Of a DNA stretch of 64,000 nucleotides, positions 45,027-57,600 are shown piece after piece. Numbering within the stretch: the stretch's first letter is position 1; each line of letters begins with the position of its first letter. Location: contig OZ012686.1 of NCBI GenBank assembly GCA_963942565.1, positions 57,426,727 through 57,490,726 on the forward strand, read 5' to 3'. Source of the stretch: Maea johnstoni (taxonomy: Eukaryota > Annelida > Polychaeta > Spionida > Magelonidae). A program made the translations under genes and the position numbers. The notes below the pieces were generated by a model. That model saw nothing but the letters and a program-made list of their open reading frames with translations. It had not been told where the DNA came from and did no database searches.

Positions 45027-45364
45027 AATAATAAAGTAATAAATATTATTATTATAACAAAGACGACACACAATAGTAAAGTAATACTAATAAAAATAGT
45101 AATAATAATAATAGTAATAATAATAATACTACTAATAATAATAATCATTAAAATAATAACGATAACACTAAAACTTGTTATACCACTAGAACTACAGTAA
45201 GATTTGATATAATTAGATAGTATAAATAGATTTGTAAACCAGCCTACCTGGCGTTTTTCTCACAGCAGGGGTACCCACAGGATTCACATCAATCTCTTCA
45301 TCATTGGGTTCTTCTAAGAAACGTGAAGGGAGCATAGAGATATCAAAGGATTCATCTTCACCAC
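29787..45364 (-). CDS. MBD-PHD-F-box-LRR protein, 17 coding exons, 5' end unresolved
   Basis: A multi-domain chromatin protein. The exons join in phase at all 16 junctions; 3767 nt, about 1254 residues. Order by approximate residue: acidic N-terminus 1-95; PHD finger 98-140; second, ING-like PHD finger 147-190; methyl-CpG-binding domain 214-283; RG-rich basic then acidic stretch 285-400; two copies of a PLSVKxRxERExREKAE motif; third PHD-like finger 475-515; Pro/Gly/Ser/Gln-rich region 515-855; F-box 860-905; leucine-rich repeats 930-1200. F-box proteins bind SKP1 in SCF ubiquitin ligases. Readers of CpG methylation and histone tails would place that activity on chromatin; this is inferred. 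KDM2A/B and FBXL19 have a similar tail but carry CXXC, not MBD. I know no vertebrate protein with this order. The first in-frame Met is in the 45248-45364 exon, but that exon has an acceptor, so an earlier exon exists, possibly in or near the 46561-46760 gap. Confidence 0.85.
30680..30826. repeat. 69-base tandem duplication over a splice donor
   Basis: Two nearly identical units, each with ATGGCTTATTCCAGGC, GAGACCTATAACTGGGATC and TTACCTGCTCAGCAGTGT. Offset 69 bases; almost no divergence, so recent. Confidence 0.85.
30810..30921 (-). CDS. MBD/F-box gene exon 16 (leucine-rich), donor region duplicated
   Basis: Encodes [20 protein letters not shown] and [14 protein letters not shown]. The donor GAGCAG|GTAAGA lies in a 69-base tandem duplication, so a second identical donor stands at about 30741. 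Using the second would add a TAG-containing stretch. Confidence 0.85.
31020..31620. repeat. 303-base tandem duplication in an intron of the MBD/F-box gene
   Basis: Two direct copies, about 31020-31320 and 31323-31620, sharing TTACCTTACGGCATATCATG and AATAAAGCACTGCATAG with scattered differences. No exon falls inside. Confidence 0.8.
31639..31745 (-). CDS. MBD/F-box gene exon 15 (leucine-rich)
   Basis: Encodes [20 protein letters not shown] and [11 protein letters not shown]. Acceptor TTTTCAG, donor AAAAA|GTAAGA, phase 2 out. Confidence 0.85.
32327..32434 (-). CDS. MBD/F-box gene exon 14 (leucine-rich)
   Basis: 36 codons, phase 0/0: [20 protein letters not shown] and [16 protein letters not shown]. 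Acceptor TCTCTTGCAG, donor GAG|GTGATT. Confidence 0.85.
33069..33222 (-). CDS. MBD/F-box gene exon 13 (leucine-rich)
   Basis: Encodes [20 protein letters not shown] and [10 protein letters not shown], two LRR-like units. Acceptor TTTCCCTCAG, donor CTG|GTAAGA. Confidence 0.87.
33762..33967 (-). CDS. MBD/F-box gene exon 12 (leucine-rich)
   Basis: Encodes [20 protein letters not shown], then [13 protein letters not shown] and [11 protein letters not shown], an LRR-like spacing. The donor ATGTG|GTAGGT is required by phase; the TAG just after is intronic. Confidence 0.85.
34098..34184 (-). CDS. MBD/F-box gene exon 11
   Basis: 29 codons, phase 0/0, starting [20 protein letters not shown], the segment after an F-box core. 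Acceptor TTGTTGTAG, donor CTG|GTAAGA. Confidence 0.88.
34200..34345. repeat. Tandem repeat with ACACAATTAATAAACAT unit
   Basis: About four degenerate copies of a 35-47 base unit (TGGTCCACAACACACAATTA) just upstream of exon 11 of the MBD/F-box gene. Confidence 0.65.
34489..34540 (-). CDS. MBD/F-box gene exon 10 (F-box, second part)
   Basis: Encodes [17 protein letters not shown], matching S.VCR.WR......LWK of F-boxes. Acceptor TTAATTCAG, donor ATG|GTAAGT. Confidence 0.9.
34752..35064. mobile_element. hAT-type non-autonomous element, family 2, copy A
   Basis: Ends CAGGGTCTTAGCCAG and, reversed, CATGGTCTTAGCCAG. 313 bases, non-coding, with internal GGGTGTCC/GGACACCC motifs. The flanking 8 bases match at only 5 positions, so the duplication has decayed. 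Same length and ends as 40857-41168. Confidence 0.7.
35419..36533 (-). CDS. MBD/F-box gene exon 9 (low-complexity region and start of F-box)
   Basis: 1115 nt. It completes the third finger (SCRQHGG), then encodes some 340 residues rich in Pro, Gly, Ser, Gln and Val, with repeated PGGPP blocks near 35680-35830, then a basic SKRKRPGG run. It ends with [18 protein letters not shown], the first half of an F-box. Open frames on the other strand are mirror images of this exon. Confidence 0.9.
36949..37180 (-). CDS. MBD/F-box gene exon 8 (PHD-like finger 3, first part)
   Basis: Encodes a second motif copy [20 protein letters not shown], then [25 protein letters not shown] and FVCA. With SC from the next exon this gives Cx3C, Cx2C, Hx2C, Cx2C: a PHD-like zinc finger with unusual first spacing. 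Donor GCG|GTGAGT. Confidence 0.88.
37671..38172 (-). CDS. MBD/F-box gene exon 7 (end of MBD, RG-rich and acidic regions)
   Basis: Begins [20 protein letters not shown], the FD-containing end of the MBD. Then a Gly/Arg-rich run ([14 protein letters not shown]), an Asp/Glu run around residue 330 and [20 protein letters not shown]. The RG-rich part may bind nucleic acid. Donor GCATG|GTGAGG, phase 2. Confidence 0.9.
38818..38845 (-). CDS. MBD/F-box gene exon 6 (28-nt micro-exon of the MBD)
   Basis: Acceptor CCTTTTCAG and donor TATT|GTAAGT. Encodes RSRVEIQKY, completing KLRSRVEI; the first Arg corresponds to MeCP2 R133, a methyl-CpG contact. Confidence 0.88.
39182..39288 (-). CDS. MBD/F-box gene exon 5 (MBD, first part)
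   Basis: Encodes [17 protein letters not shown], then [15 protein letters not shown]: the GW.RE...R...DVYY.P.G.KL core of methyl-CpG-binding domains. The Asp and Tyr matching MeCP2 D121 and Y123 are present. The loop before them is longer than in MeCP2. Donor CTG|GTAAGT. Confidence 0.92.
39331..39455. mobile_element. Truncated hAT family 2 fragment
   Basis: CAGAGCCTTAGCCGG followed by ATGCTTGAAATTGACATTTT and TTGGATGCCCAAA, matching parts of the 34752-35064 element. The right end is missing. Confidence 0.55.
39517..39651. repeat. (TA)n/(TG)n array
   Basis: TG then TA repeats, in the intron between exons 4 and 5 of the MBD/F-box gene. Confidence 0.95.
39723..39788 (-). CDS. MBD/F-box gene exon 4 (linker into MBD)
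   Basis: 22 codons encoding [20 protein letters not shown] and EHG. Acceptor TTTACCTGCAG, donor CATG|GTAAGT, phase 1/1. Confidence 0.85.
40857..41168. mobile_element. hAT-type non-autonomous element, family 2, copy B
   Basis: Perfect 8-base target duplication GAGTAGTA at 40849-40856 and 41169-41176. Ends CAGGGGCTTACCC and, reversed, CAGGGTCTTAGCCG. 312 bases, non-coding. Confidence 0.82.
41380..41402. repeat. Poly(G) run
   Basis: About 19 consecutive G in the intron 3' of PHD finger 2. A matching poly(C) run is at about 51846-51864 in the galaxin-like gene. Confidence 0.8.
41471..41522 (-). pseudogene. Degenerate copy of the PHD finger 2 exon 3' half
   Basis: Plus-strand 41475-41520 aligns with 41559-41606 of the exon at roughly three quarters identity (GGCACAATTGGGGCAGGCCC against GGCACATTTGGGGCAGAGCC). 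On the minus strand it reads [12 protein letters not shown], resembling [11 protein letters not shown]. No acceptor was found, so it is probably a relic of a local duplication. Confidence 0.5.
41544..41714 (-). CDS. MBD/F-box gene exon 3 (PHD finger 2, ING-like)
   Basis: Encodes [20 protein letters not shown], then [14 protein letters not shown] and WLCPKC. The C.C...GEM..CDN..C...W.H..C....W.CPKC pattern is that of ING-type PHD fingers, which read histone H3 tails, often K4me3; specificity here is inferred. Donor CCA G|GTAAGT. Confidence 0.9.
41851..42013. mobile_element. Copy of the 29449-29653 piggyBac-like element
   Basis: Begins CCCTTCGAATGCTCAGAGG after TTAC; ends CACAAAGG before TTAA. 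Shares GAGTACTCTCAGATGAGTAC and TATTGGCCA with the other copy. Confidence 0.6.
42386..42688 (-). CDS. MBD/F-box gene exon 2 (PHD finger 1)
   Basis: A long Glu/Asp-rich segment is followed by [20 protein letters not shown], then [11 protein letters not shown] and WICAGC: eight Cys/His ligands in C4HC3 order. Phase 1 in and out; donor AGA G|GTAACA. Confidence 0.85.
42689..45247 (-). other. Intron of the MBD/F-box gene
   Basis: No further exon recognised. Contains a 24-base tandem duplication (CAATGATTCAGGAAAAATAA, about 44677-44725) and an (AAT/ATG)-rich microsatellite at 44880-45180. Confidence 0.5.
44880..45180. repeat. Degenerate AAT-type microsatellite
   Basis: Interrupted ATAATAATGATAAT runs; low complexity on both strands. 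Confidence 0.8.
45248..45364 (-). CDS. MBD/F-box gene exon 1 of model (acidic N-terminus)
   Basis: Acceptor GCTTGGCAG, donor CCA G|GTAGGC, phase 1 in and out. It encodes [20 protein letters not shown] and a following acidic run. The phase does not fit the galaxin exon at 47118-47254, so it belongs to a separate gene. A coding start at the internal Met (SMLPSRF) is possible. Confidence 0.65.
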
Positions 45365-45426
45365 CTGCCAAGCAAAAAATACATAATAAAACACCAAAGA
45401 TCAAGTAGTATGTATCTCCAATATAA

Positions 45427-45632
45427 GGCCTAGAAAAGAAAATGTTTGTTTCCTGTAATGGTCCGAACAAAAGTAGGGTTTTTAAAAAAAAAAAAAAAAA
45501 TTTGTTCAAAAATGTGTTTTATGCATGTTTCTTGATGATTGGGAGTCAGGAGGGCAGGGTAGGAATTTTTTTGAATAAAAACTTGTTAGGGTCGGGTTTT
45601 AAAAGGAAACAAACAACTAATTCTTTTAGACC
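45427..45632. mobile_element. PIF/Harbinger-like MITE, copy A
   Basis: TAA duplication at 45424-45426 and 45633-45635. Ends GGCCTAGAAAAG and, reversed, GGTCTAAAAGAA, both followed by a TTTGTTTCCTGT or GTTTGTTTCCTTT motif. 206 bases; the open frames across it are not genes. Confidence 0.7.
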
Positions 45633-45713
45633 TAATCTATTCATAACATCAGTCCCATACAAAAGGTGCTTATACTGGTTAGCCAAAATGTTATCATACA
45701 TGTTAAAAGAAAC

Positions 45714-46132
45714 TAGAGCTGCACTCACCACTCACAAATTTGAGTGGCTCGAGCCCTGGGGCAAACTCGCCGAGCTCGAGCTGAAATGTTCAAATCGTGA
45801 GCTCGTCTATGTTGGGAACACAAACGTAACACAGAGCACTTAACACACATTATTAACATACATAACTGCCTATCGCTGTCATGTCTTCTTTAAAATCTCC
45901 AATGTATACATTCACATGGTGTTGAGTGTTATACTGACCTCTGAACCTCATCAGCACGTTTAAAAATTAAATAAACATGGCAATGTTAATAAATCTCCGC
46001 AAGGAAATATTTATTTTTCAATAGCTGGGCTGGGAAATAAGTATTTTTTTGGAAAATTGGAATGTCCGTGAGCTCATGAGTCAAACGGGTGGTGAGCTCA
46101 TGAGTTGATCTCCCTCCGTGAGTGCAGCTCTA
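45714..46132. mobile_element. hAT-type non-autonomous element, family 1, copy B
   Basis: Ends TAGAGCTGCACTCAC and the exact reverse GTGAGTGCAGCTCTA, with a perfect 8-base duplication AAAGAAAC at 45706-45713 and 46133-46140. 419 bases, non-coding, with GTGAGCTCATGAGT subterminal repeats. The best preserved copy in the window. Confidence 0.88.
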
Positions 46133-46560
46133 AAAGAAACCTTTACAATAAAGCAATATCATTTGTAAATATACAGGCATATATCACATATTTGCATTAA
46201 ATGCATAAATGTATTGATAATTATCAATGCAAGCACTTATAAATGACAAGAGATAGCCCCATGAAAGTGAAAGAAAAATTTCAAGTAACAGATTGCTCCT
46301 CATGATCAATAGTGATTTCCTTATACAGAAGGCAGCTTACTATAATCTAACCTTTCATTATACAGATTGTCCTAACCTAAAAAGAGCAACATTCTTTATT
46401 TGGGAGGGGGAGGCAAATTTATAGCACCTCAACAAGCCTACTAAATATTTCTCGGGGTGACAAACATGATACATTAAATTAATATAAATATGACAAACAT
46501 TAATATGAATATTATTAAAAACATCCTTCTTTGACTGATAAACTGTCTGATTGCATCTTT

Positions 46561-46760
46561 NNNNNNNNNNNNNNNNNNNNNNNNNNNNNNNNNNNNNNNN
46601 NNNNNNNNNNNNNNNNNNNNNNNNNNNNNNNNNNNNNNNNNNNNNNNNNNNNNNNNNNNNNNNNNNNNNNNNNNNNNNNNNNNNNNNNNNNNNNNNNNNN
46701 NNNNNNNNNNNNNNNNNNNNNNNNNNNNNNNNNNNNNNNNNNNNNNNNNNNNNNNNNNNN
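46561..46760. other. Assembly gap of 200 N
   Basis: Exactly 200 N next to a (TA)n array, so a standard gap of unknown size at an unassembled repeat. It may hide the first exon of the MBD/F-box gene or the last exon of the galaxin-like gene. Confidence 0.98.
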
Positions 46761-46908
<148 letters not shown>

Positions 46909-47117
46909 GTACAAAATTTAATTTGTCAGAGAACCGCCCTTGAAAGAAATCTAGTTTTAAAGAAACCATGTTCATTGTTGAAGAAGAAACAAAAATAATT
47001 CAATTCAATTCAAATAAAGTACAATAAATGTTACCTAACCTGTTTGTGTGTAAGACAACCTGTAATAGGAGAATTTATTGTCATTGTATTTGATATGATT
47101 TGGTAATTCTTTCCTAC

Positions 47118-52457
<5,340 letters not shown>

Positions 52458-53320
52458 CTGAAACATGTGAGAAAGTCAGTAAATTTTGAATTTTCACCCT
52501 AATTACAACGAACGAAGTTCATAGGCCTACTGGTCCGGCATGGTCATGTTGAACAATAACTCTTTAATCATAGCATCTTCATCTACGCCTATAGAATGGC
52601 GTTTTGTGTTTATATCAGATCACGGGGTTGTCTTTTTAACCCAGGAAAGTCCACAATTCTTACTATGATGATTAAAATATACATGCGATTTATACATTGT
52701 ACCACGTTATTTTCCTCAATACAAACAATCGAACACATGCATATACTGCAACCTACAAATATTTTTATGGTGCTAGACGCAAATGTTCATACAGCGCGCA
52801 GCGCCCCAAAAGTGAAACGGCAGCAGATGTAACTAATTGAACCTCAGAATAGCAAGTTCATAGCACAGGGAAAATTGGATTGCGAAGCTTGCGATGCCAC
52901 AAAGTTAACGACATGTAAAGGCGTATTGATATAGTTATTATTGTTTATTTATTTGAAAAGGCATTAGATTAAAAGATCAAAAACAATTTTTCAGCTATTT
53001 TGGCGCTCCTTATTGGGTTCTAACGACATTCGGGTGATGGCGAGCCGTCTGGCAGTAGTTAGACAACAGGCGCCATATTTGATTTGGATATTTACCAAAG
53101 GTGACGAAGGTGATCATAATCAGTTTCGGGCCGTATGTAAATGTGTGGGGTCATTGATAAAAGTGGCTTAGTGGTACATGTACTTAACAAAGATCTACTC
53201 CGGTTGTCAATCACGTAAATGACAAGAATGACTCGGAATACTAGGAACGATCCCAAATAGAGTTACGGGATTTCATCAATATACTTCTCTTTTCACTCCA
53301 TCTCGCACAATAGAAGGAAT
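52458..53320. other. Spacer upstream of the galaxin-like exons
   Basis: I searched the minus strand for a signal-peptide exon ending in phase 1 and found none convincing. Nothing else recognised. Confidence 0.4.
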
Positions 53321-53321
53321 A

Positions 53322-53745
53322 GCCTGATTGATAGCCAAGTCGACTCTCGGTCCTAGGGTCGCGGGATCGATTCCATCTCTCGATCGTGATCATCCCCACG
53401 TGATCATCAGTGCCCTATCCATGCACCTTCCACCTGTACTTTGGGCTTGGATCCGTGCGCCCGCCACTCACTTTTTGGGCGCACTGATCCTTACTACACT
53501 GCCACTTTCTATTCCTCCTGCGGCATTTAGCGCCTTGCCGCAACACTTGCCTTCCCCCTTCTCTGTAATTGTACTGTCCTCCCAGTACTTCTTTCAACGG
53601 GGCCCTGTCTGGATTTTTTATTCTTATTTGACAAAATATGCAATGAACGATCAATTTCGCTTTGGCCGTTTGTCGGTCTTTTTCAATACAGTATATGCAC
53701 AATGCCATGTAGGTGCATGCATGGTGTTATGTGCCCACTGATCAT
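53322..53745 (+). mobile_element. Candidate tRNA-derived SINE
   Basis: TAGCCAAGTCG at 53332 fits a Pol III A box and GATCGATTC at 53365-53373 fits the B box GWTCRANNC. The tRNA-like head is followed by unrelated sequence. The 3' boundary is a guess. Confidence 0.45.
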
Positions 53746-53933
53746 GAATGTAACAGATAAAGCCGCTCATTTCTAATCTTTTAAACGCCCCCAACCCTGG
53801 AGAGATATTTTCCATGAAAACCTCTTCAAAATGAAAAATAAATCCAAATTGTCCCTCATTTCCCTGCTAAAGTTTGGCCATAGGGACCAACATTGAGATT
53901 CATTGTTTTTTTTGTAGTTGAGCAAAACAAAGA

Positions 53934-54264
53934 ATTATGGAATTCCATAAATGCTGTTTAATTATGGAATTCCATAAATGATTTATGGAATTCCATAAAT
54001 GATTTATGGAATTCCAAAAATGATTTACGAAATTCCATAAATGATTTATGGGATTCCGTAAATCATTTATGGAATATCATAAATAAATGGTATTTATGGA
54101 ATTCCATACATGATTATGGAATATCATATATGATTAATGGAATTCCATAAATGATTTATGGAATTCCATAAATGCTCACATTTATGGAATTCCATAAATG
54201 ATTTATGGAATTCTATAAATCATTTTTGGAATTCTATAAATCATTTATGGAATTCCATAAATGC
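53934..54264. repeat. Palindromic satellite, unit ATTTATGGAATTCCATAAAT
   Basis: At least ten near-perfect copies of a 20-base palindrome centred on GGAATTCC, separated by G or GC spacers. Each unit can pair with itself or any other. About 330 bases upstream of the MED6 start codon. Confidence 0.95.
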
Positions 54265-54505
54265 TTACTTTAGGGCACTTCGGCTTGCCATAGGGGGAAC
54301 AGGGTTGAGACGATTAAAGTAATTGTGATACCAGGAACAGGATAATAAAGACTCGGGCAAGGGCGCGGTCATTAGGTTTGAGGAACAGAAAAGCAAGTAT
54401 ATTATTCCTGTAGAATATCCTATTTTACCTGAAACCACGAACTGTTCTTTTAATCTAAGCTGAAAAATACGTCAATTCCTAGAAAACGAACACACGTGTA
54501 TTAAG

Positions 54506-54576
54506 GGGGATTCCCAAAACTGGGGATTCCCCTTTCTTTGTTTACAGGGCCTGTCGGGGAATCCCCTCGTCACGTG
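54506..54576 (+). promoter_or_regulatory. MED6 proximal promoter with three kB-like motifs and an E-box
   Basis: GGGGATTCCC at 54506, GGGGATTCCCC at 54522 and GGGGAATCCCC at 54556 all fit the NF-kB consensus GGGRNNYYCC. CACGTG stands at 54571-54576 within TCACGTGAC, a USF-type site common in housekeeping promoters. No TATA box is seen. Motif matches only; binding is not shown. Confidence 0.5.
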
Positions 54577-54595
54577 ACATGCTAGTAAACCCACA

Positions 54596-54617
54596 ATGGC
54601 GGCGGAAAGTAGGACCG
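54596..54617 (+). CDS. MED6: MED6 exon 1 (22 coding nt)
   Basis: Encodes MAAESRT and one base of the next codon; donor ACCG|GTAAGT, phase 1. The start context CACAATGGCGGC matches the YY1 downstream element AANATGGCGGC. Confidence 0.88.
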
Positions 54618-57600
54618 GTAAGTGAGATTGTTAAACTGCTAAGTGCATGTTTTTGGCAGATTATGAATATCCTTCCGGAAGAATAGCTGTTCACGATATT
54701 TATTAACTCCCACACTCTGATTTCTATGCGAATATGCCCTTGCTGATTAAATGCAAAGACCCGAAGCATGTCAATATTTTGTAAACTTGTCCGTATGGCG
54801 AATAGGCCTTATCTTGGACAGCTATCAGCCACTACTAGTACTACACTGCGTCACTGTACATATGTACACGGAAAGTGAAGATGTGTAACAGAGAAAAAAA
54901 CATTAGAGAGCCAATCCGCTATTGATCTAATGCAGATAAGGTTACCTACAATCATACTCAAAGCCATTTAGGATCAATTAGAGTAAATTAAAGCACAGTA
55001 CCTGTGATGGGTTTGGTTTTGGATGATTATACTTTATAGCAATAAATTTATTATAATTTGTAACACTTCCTTCAGGTACTATCTTTGCATTCTTTGGTTT
55101 TGAAATATGTAGTTTTCAAGGTACATGGACCAATACATGTTTAGCCATATGTGTACTTGTTCCATAATACTTAATTTTGTTACTTAAAGATTAAGACTCA
55201 TTTGACCCTTAAAGATAAATAAAAACAAGTGGAAATGAAACCAGCCGGTCAACCTGAACAGGCTAGCCTCAACCAATAGCCCTAAAGTCGTGCTCTGTGC
55301 ATGCTCAAATAATGCTTGCGCACAGGTTTCACTGTAATGTAAATGATACGAGAGCACTGATTGGCCCACCTGTTCCCTCGTGACCTCATGCTGATGCCAA
55401 ATCAGAAACCCCTGTCGTGTCCAACCCTTCACTATAGCGCATTTATAGTAATTGGTCTCTCGCTACATACCCATTCTTTTCTTCATCAAAGATTTGACCT
55501 TAGAATTTGGCTAATGTACACCATCTTTCTTTCCAACACTTGCCAAAATCCCATTGCTAGCCTCTTTTGATGCATCTTGCCCATTGTTTTATTTCAGAGA
55601 ACACGCTTGGGGTATCATGGCACGATACAGCATGGATACCATTGCTGAACCCAGCAAACATTATGGATTACTTTGCGGAACGTAGTAATTTATTTTACGA
55701 CCGAACATGTAACAATGAGATTGTTAAGATGCAAAGGCTGAATCCAGAACAACTGAAGTGAGTATACTTCAAAGAACATATACATTTACCTTTACATTTA
55801 CCTTTACGACCTCAATTCTGGTTCTACCTGGATTGTTTATCACATGTAGTAATTCTAGTAGTATTTACTACAATTCTAGTAGACTAGTACGTACCAGAAT
55901 TGTTGAAGAATCCTTTATCTGCTGCCAGCTGAATTGTGCCATTAGTTAATTACTTTGTCTCTAGGTGTCAAGAGTTCAATTATTCATTTCCCCACAAACT
56001 ACCCCTGCCACCTAGCGGCTAAGTACTTGACTAACAGCGGAGTTCTCTGTATGAAATATTTGTAAATTTTCAAAGTCACTCATTTAGTATTACCTTTCCT
56101 ATTGGTGTCAACGAAGTTAACTATCTTAGATATAGAATTTAAAGATAGGAACATACCTGTATTCTGGAAACTTATCCAAATGACCAATATAAGAGTAAGA
56201 GTTGCCATGGTTCCTCGTGAACTTTTTGATAAATCAATCCTGATGTATAGTGCTATCTTACAATCACTATTGAGCTGAGTTATAAATACTGTTATAACTT
56301 ATAATGAAATAGAGATGAAGTACTTCTGTAAGAGTACTCAGGTAACTCACTTTGTTAGAACTGAAGAGATAGCCCCAGAGTCCCTCCTTAAGTAAAGGGT
56401 TGGCCACACCTGGGGATTTGAGGGAATCTCCATTTCTGGCATTTTGTAATCGCAGCTCATGTGATTACTTGCTAGGCATGAGTGAGTGGGTGTGATCAGC
56501 TGCAGGATGGAGGATGCTGGCTGCCCCTGCCATCATCCTCCAAACACACAGTTTCACTTATGCTGCCTGAACAATACATACATTCCAATACATTGTCATT
56601 AAAAACAACTTCCCTTGCGAAATGACTTGGAAGGATGGCTTGTTATTTCTTTCTTTTGTACCTTTTCAGTACAAGACCTTTAATATTAACTAGTGTTTTT
56701 GTTAGTGAAAGGTGAAACACCTATCTGTGATACTACTACCTAGGAATTTGGAGTGCAATAAACATGTGCAACATGAGGATGGCCAATCAGAAGCTATGAA
56801 GTATCAAGTATTCCCTCTTAAATAAAAGATTGTACTGCATTGCTGAAACTTGAACCTGAATCTGTCAGAGTTTTTGATTAATTCTATAGTTAGAGCTTAT
56901 TCCTAACTAACATTTTCTTTTGAGCTGTGCATAGACATGTTCCTTATATATCACCATCCTTACCAGAGTAGATAGATTTGATTTTCTTAGAATACTTTTG
57001 TAATTATTATACCAAGTATTTCATGCCCTCATATTTGTGCACACGAAAGGTTCAATACACATGTTCCTTTACTTCTATTTAAAAACTTTTTGCTTTTGAG
57101 ATTGTTGATGATTAAGAAACTATGGTTTGGCATTATTTGCCTTCACTGCATTCCCGGGTATTTCCCTGATCAAAGATTTTGAGGTAATTGCATATTTCAG
57201 ATTTGGCTTTTCAAATGTGTCTTATTGGTACACAGACCCCCTTAAAGGTAAAATATCCATGACAGGAAACAACAAAATTCACTCTAAAATATCTTCATAC
57301 ATGAAGGAATAAAGCAGCAGTGAGTCACCTTACAGATTGTTTGCTGCTACCATAGATTGGAATGTCCCAAGTCTCAGGGAATTATGAGTAGGGACTGGCA
57401 CCTCTAAGATTTTTGTGGTTCGATACAATATCAGTATTTCTTTAAAGTTAAGGAATTCATAAAAATATTATCAACAATAGTCCCTGCCTCCCAGGGACTA
57501 TTTTTTTGTCAAACCTGTTTCAGAAATTTCGCTTAGATATAGCTAACTACCTTTCTGCGTAGATGACCTGTCAAGTTCATTGCGTACTGGTATTATAGAC

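Noticed and set aside
45442-45843. 133-residue frame
   Set aside because: Spans the Harbinger-like and hAT-like elements; chance frame.
46380-46410. Possible start exon MLLFLG ending in phase 1 for the MBD/F-box gene
   Set aside because: The phase fits but the GTTAGG donor is weak and the peptide has no supporting features.
53415-53708. 97-residue minus-strand frame as a first galaxin-like exon
   Set aside because: No signal peptide, no suitable donor, and it overlaps the SINE candidate.
53934-54264. CRISPR-like array
   Set aside because: Units are back-to-back palindromes without unique spacers, in an animal genome.
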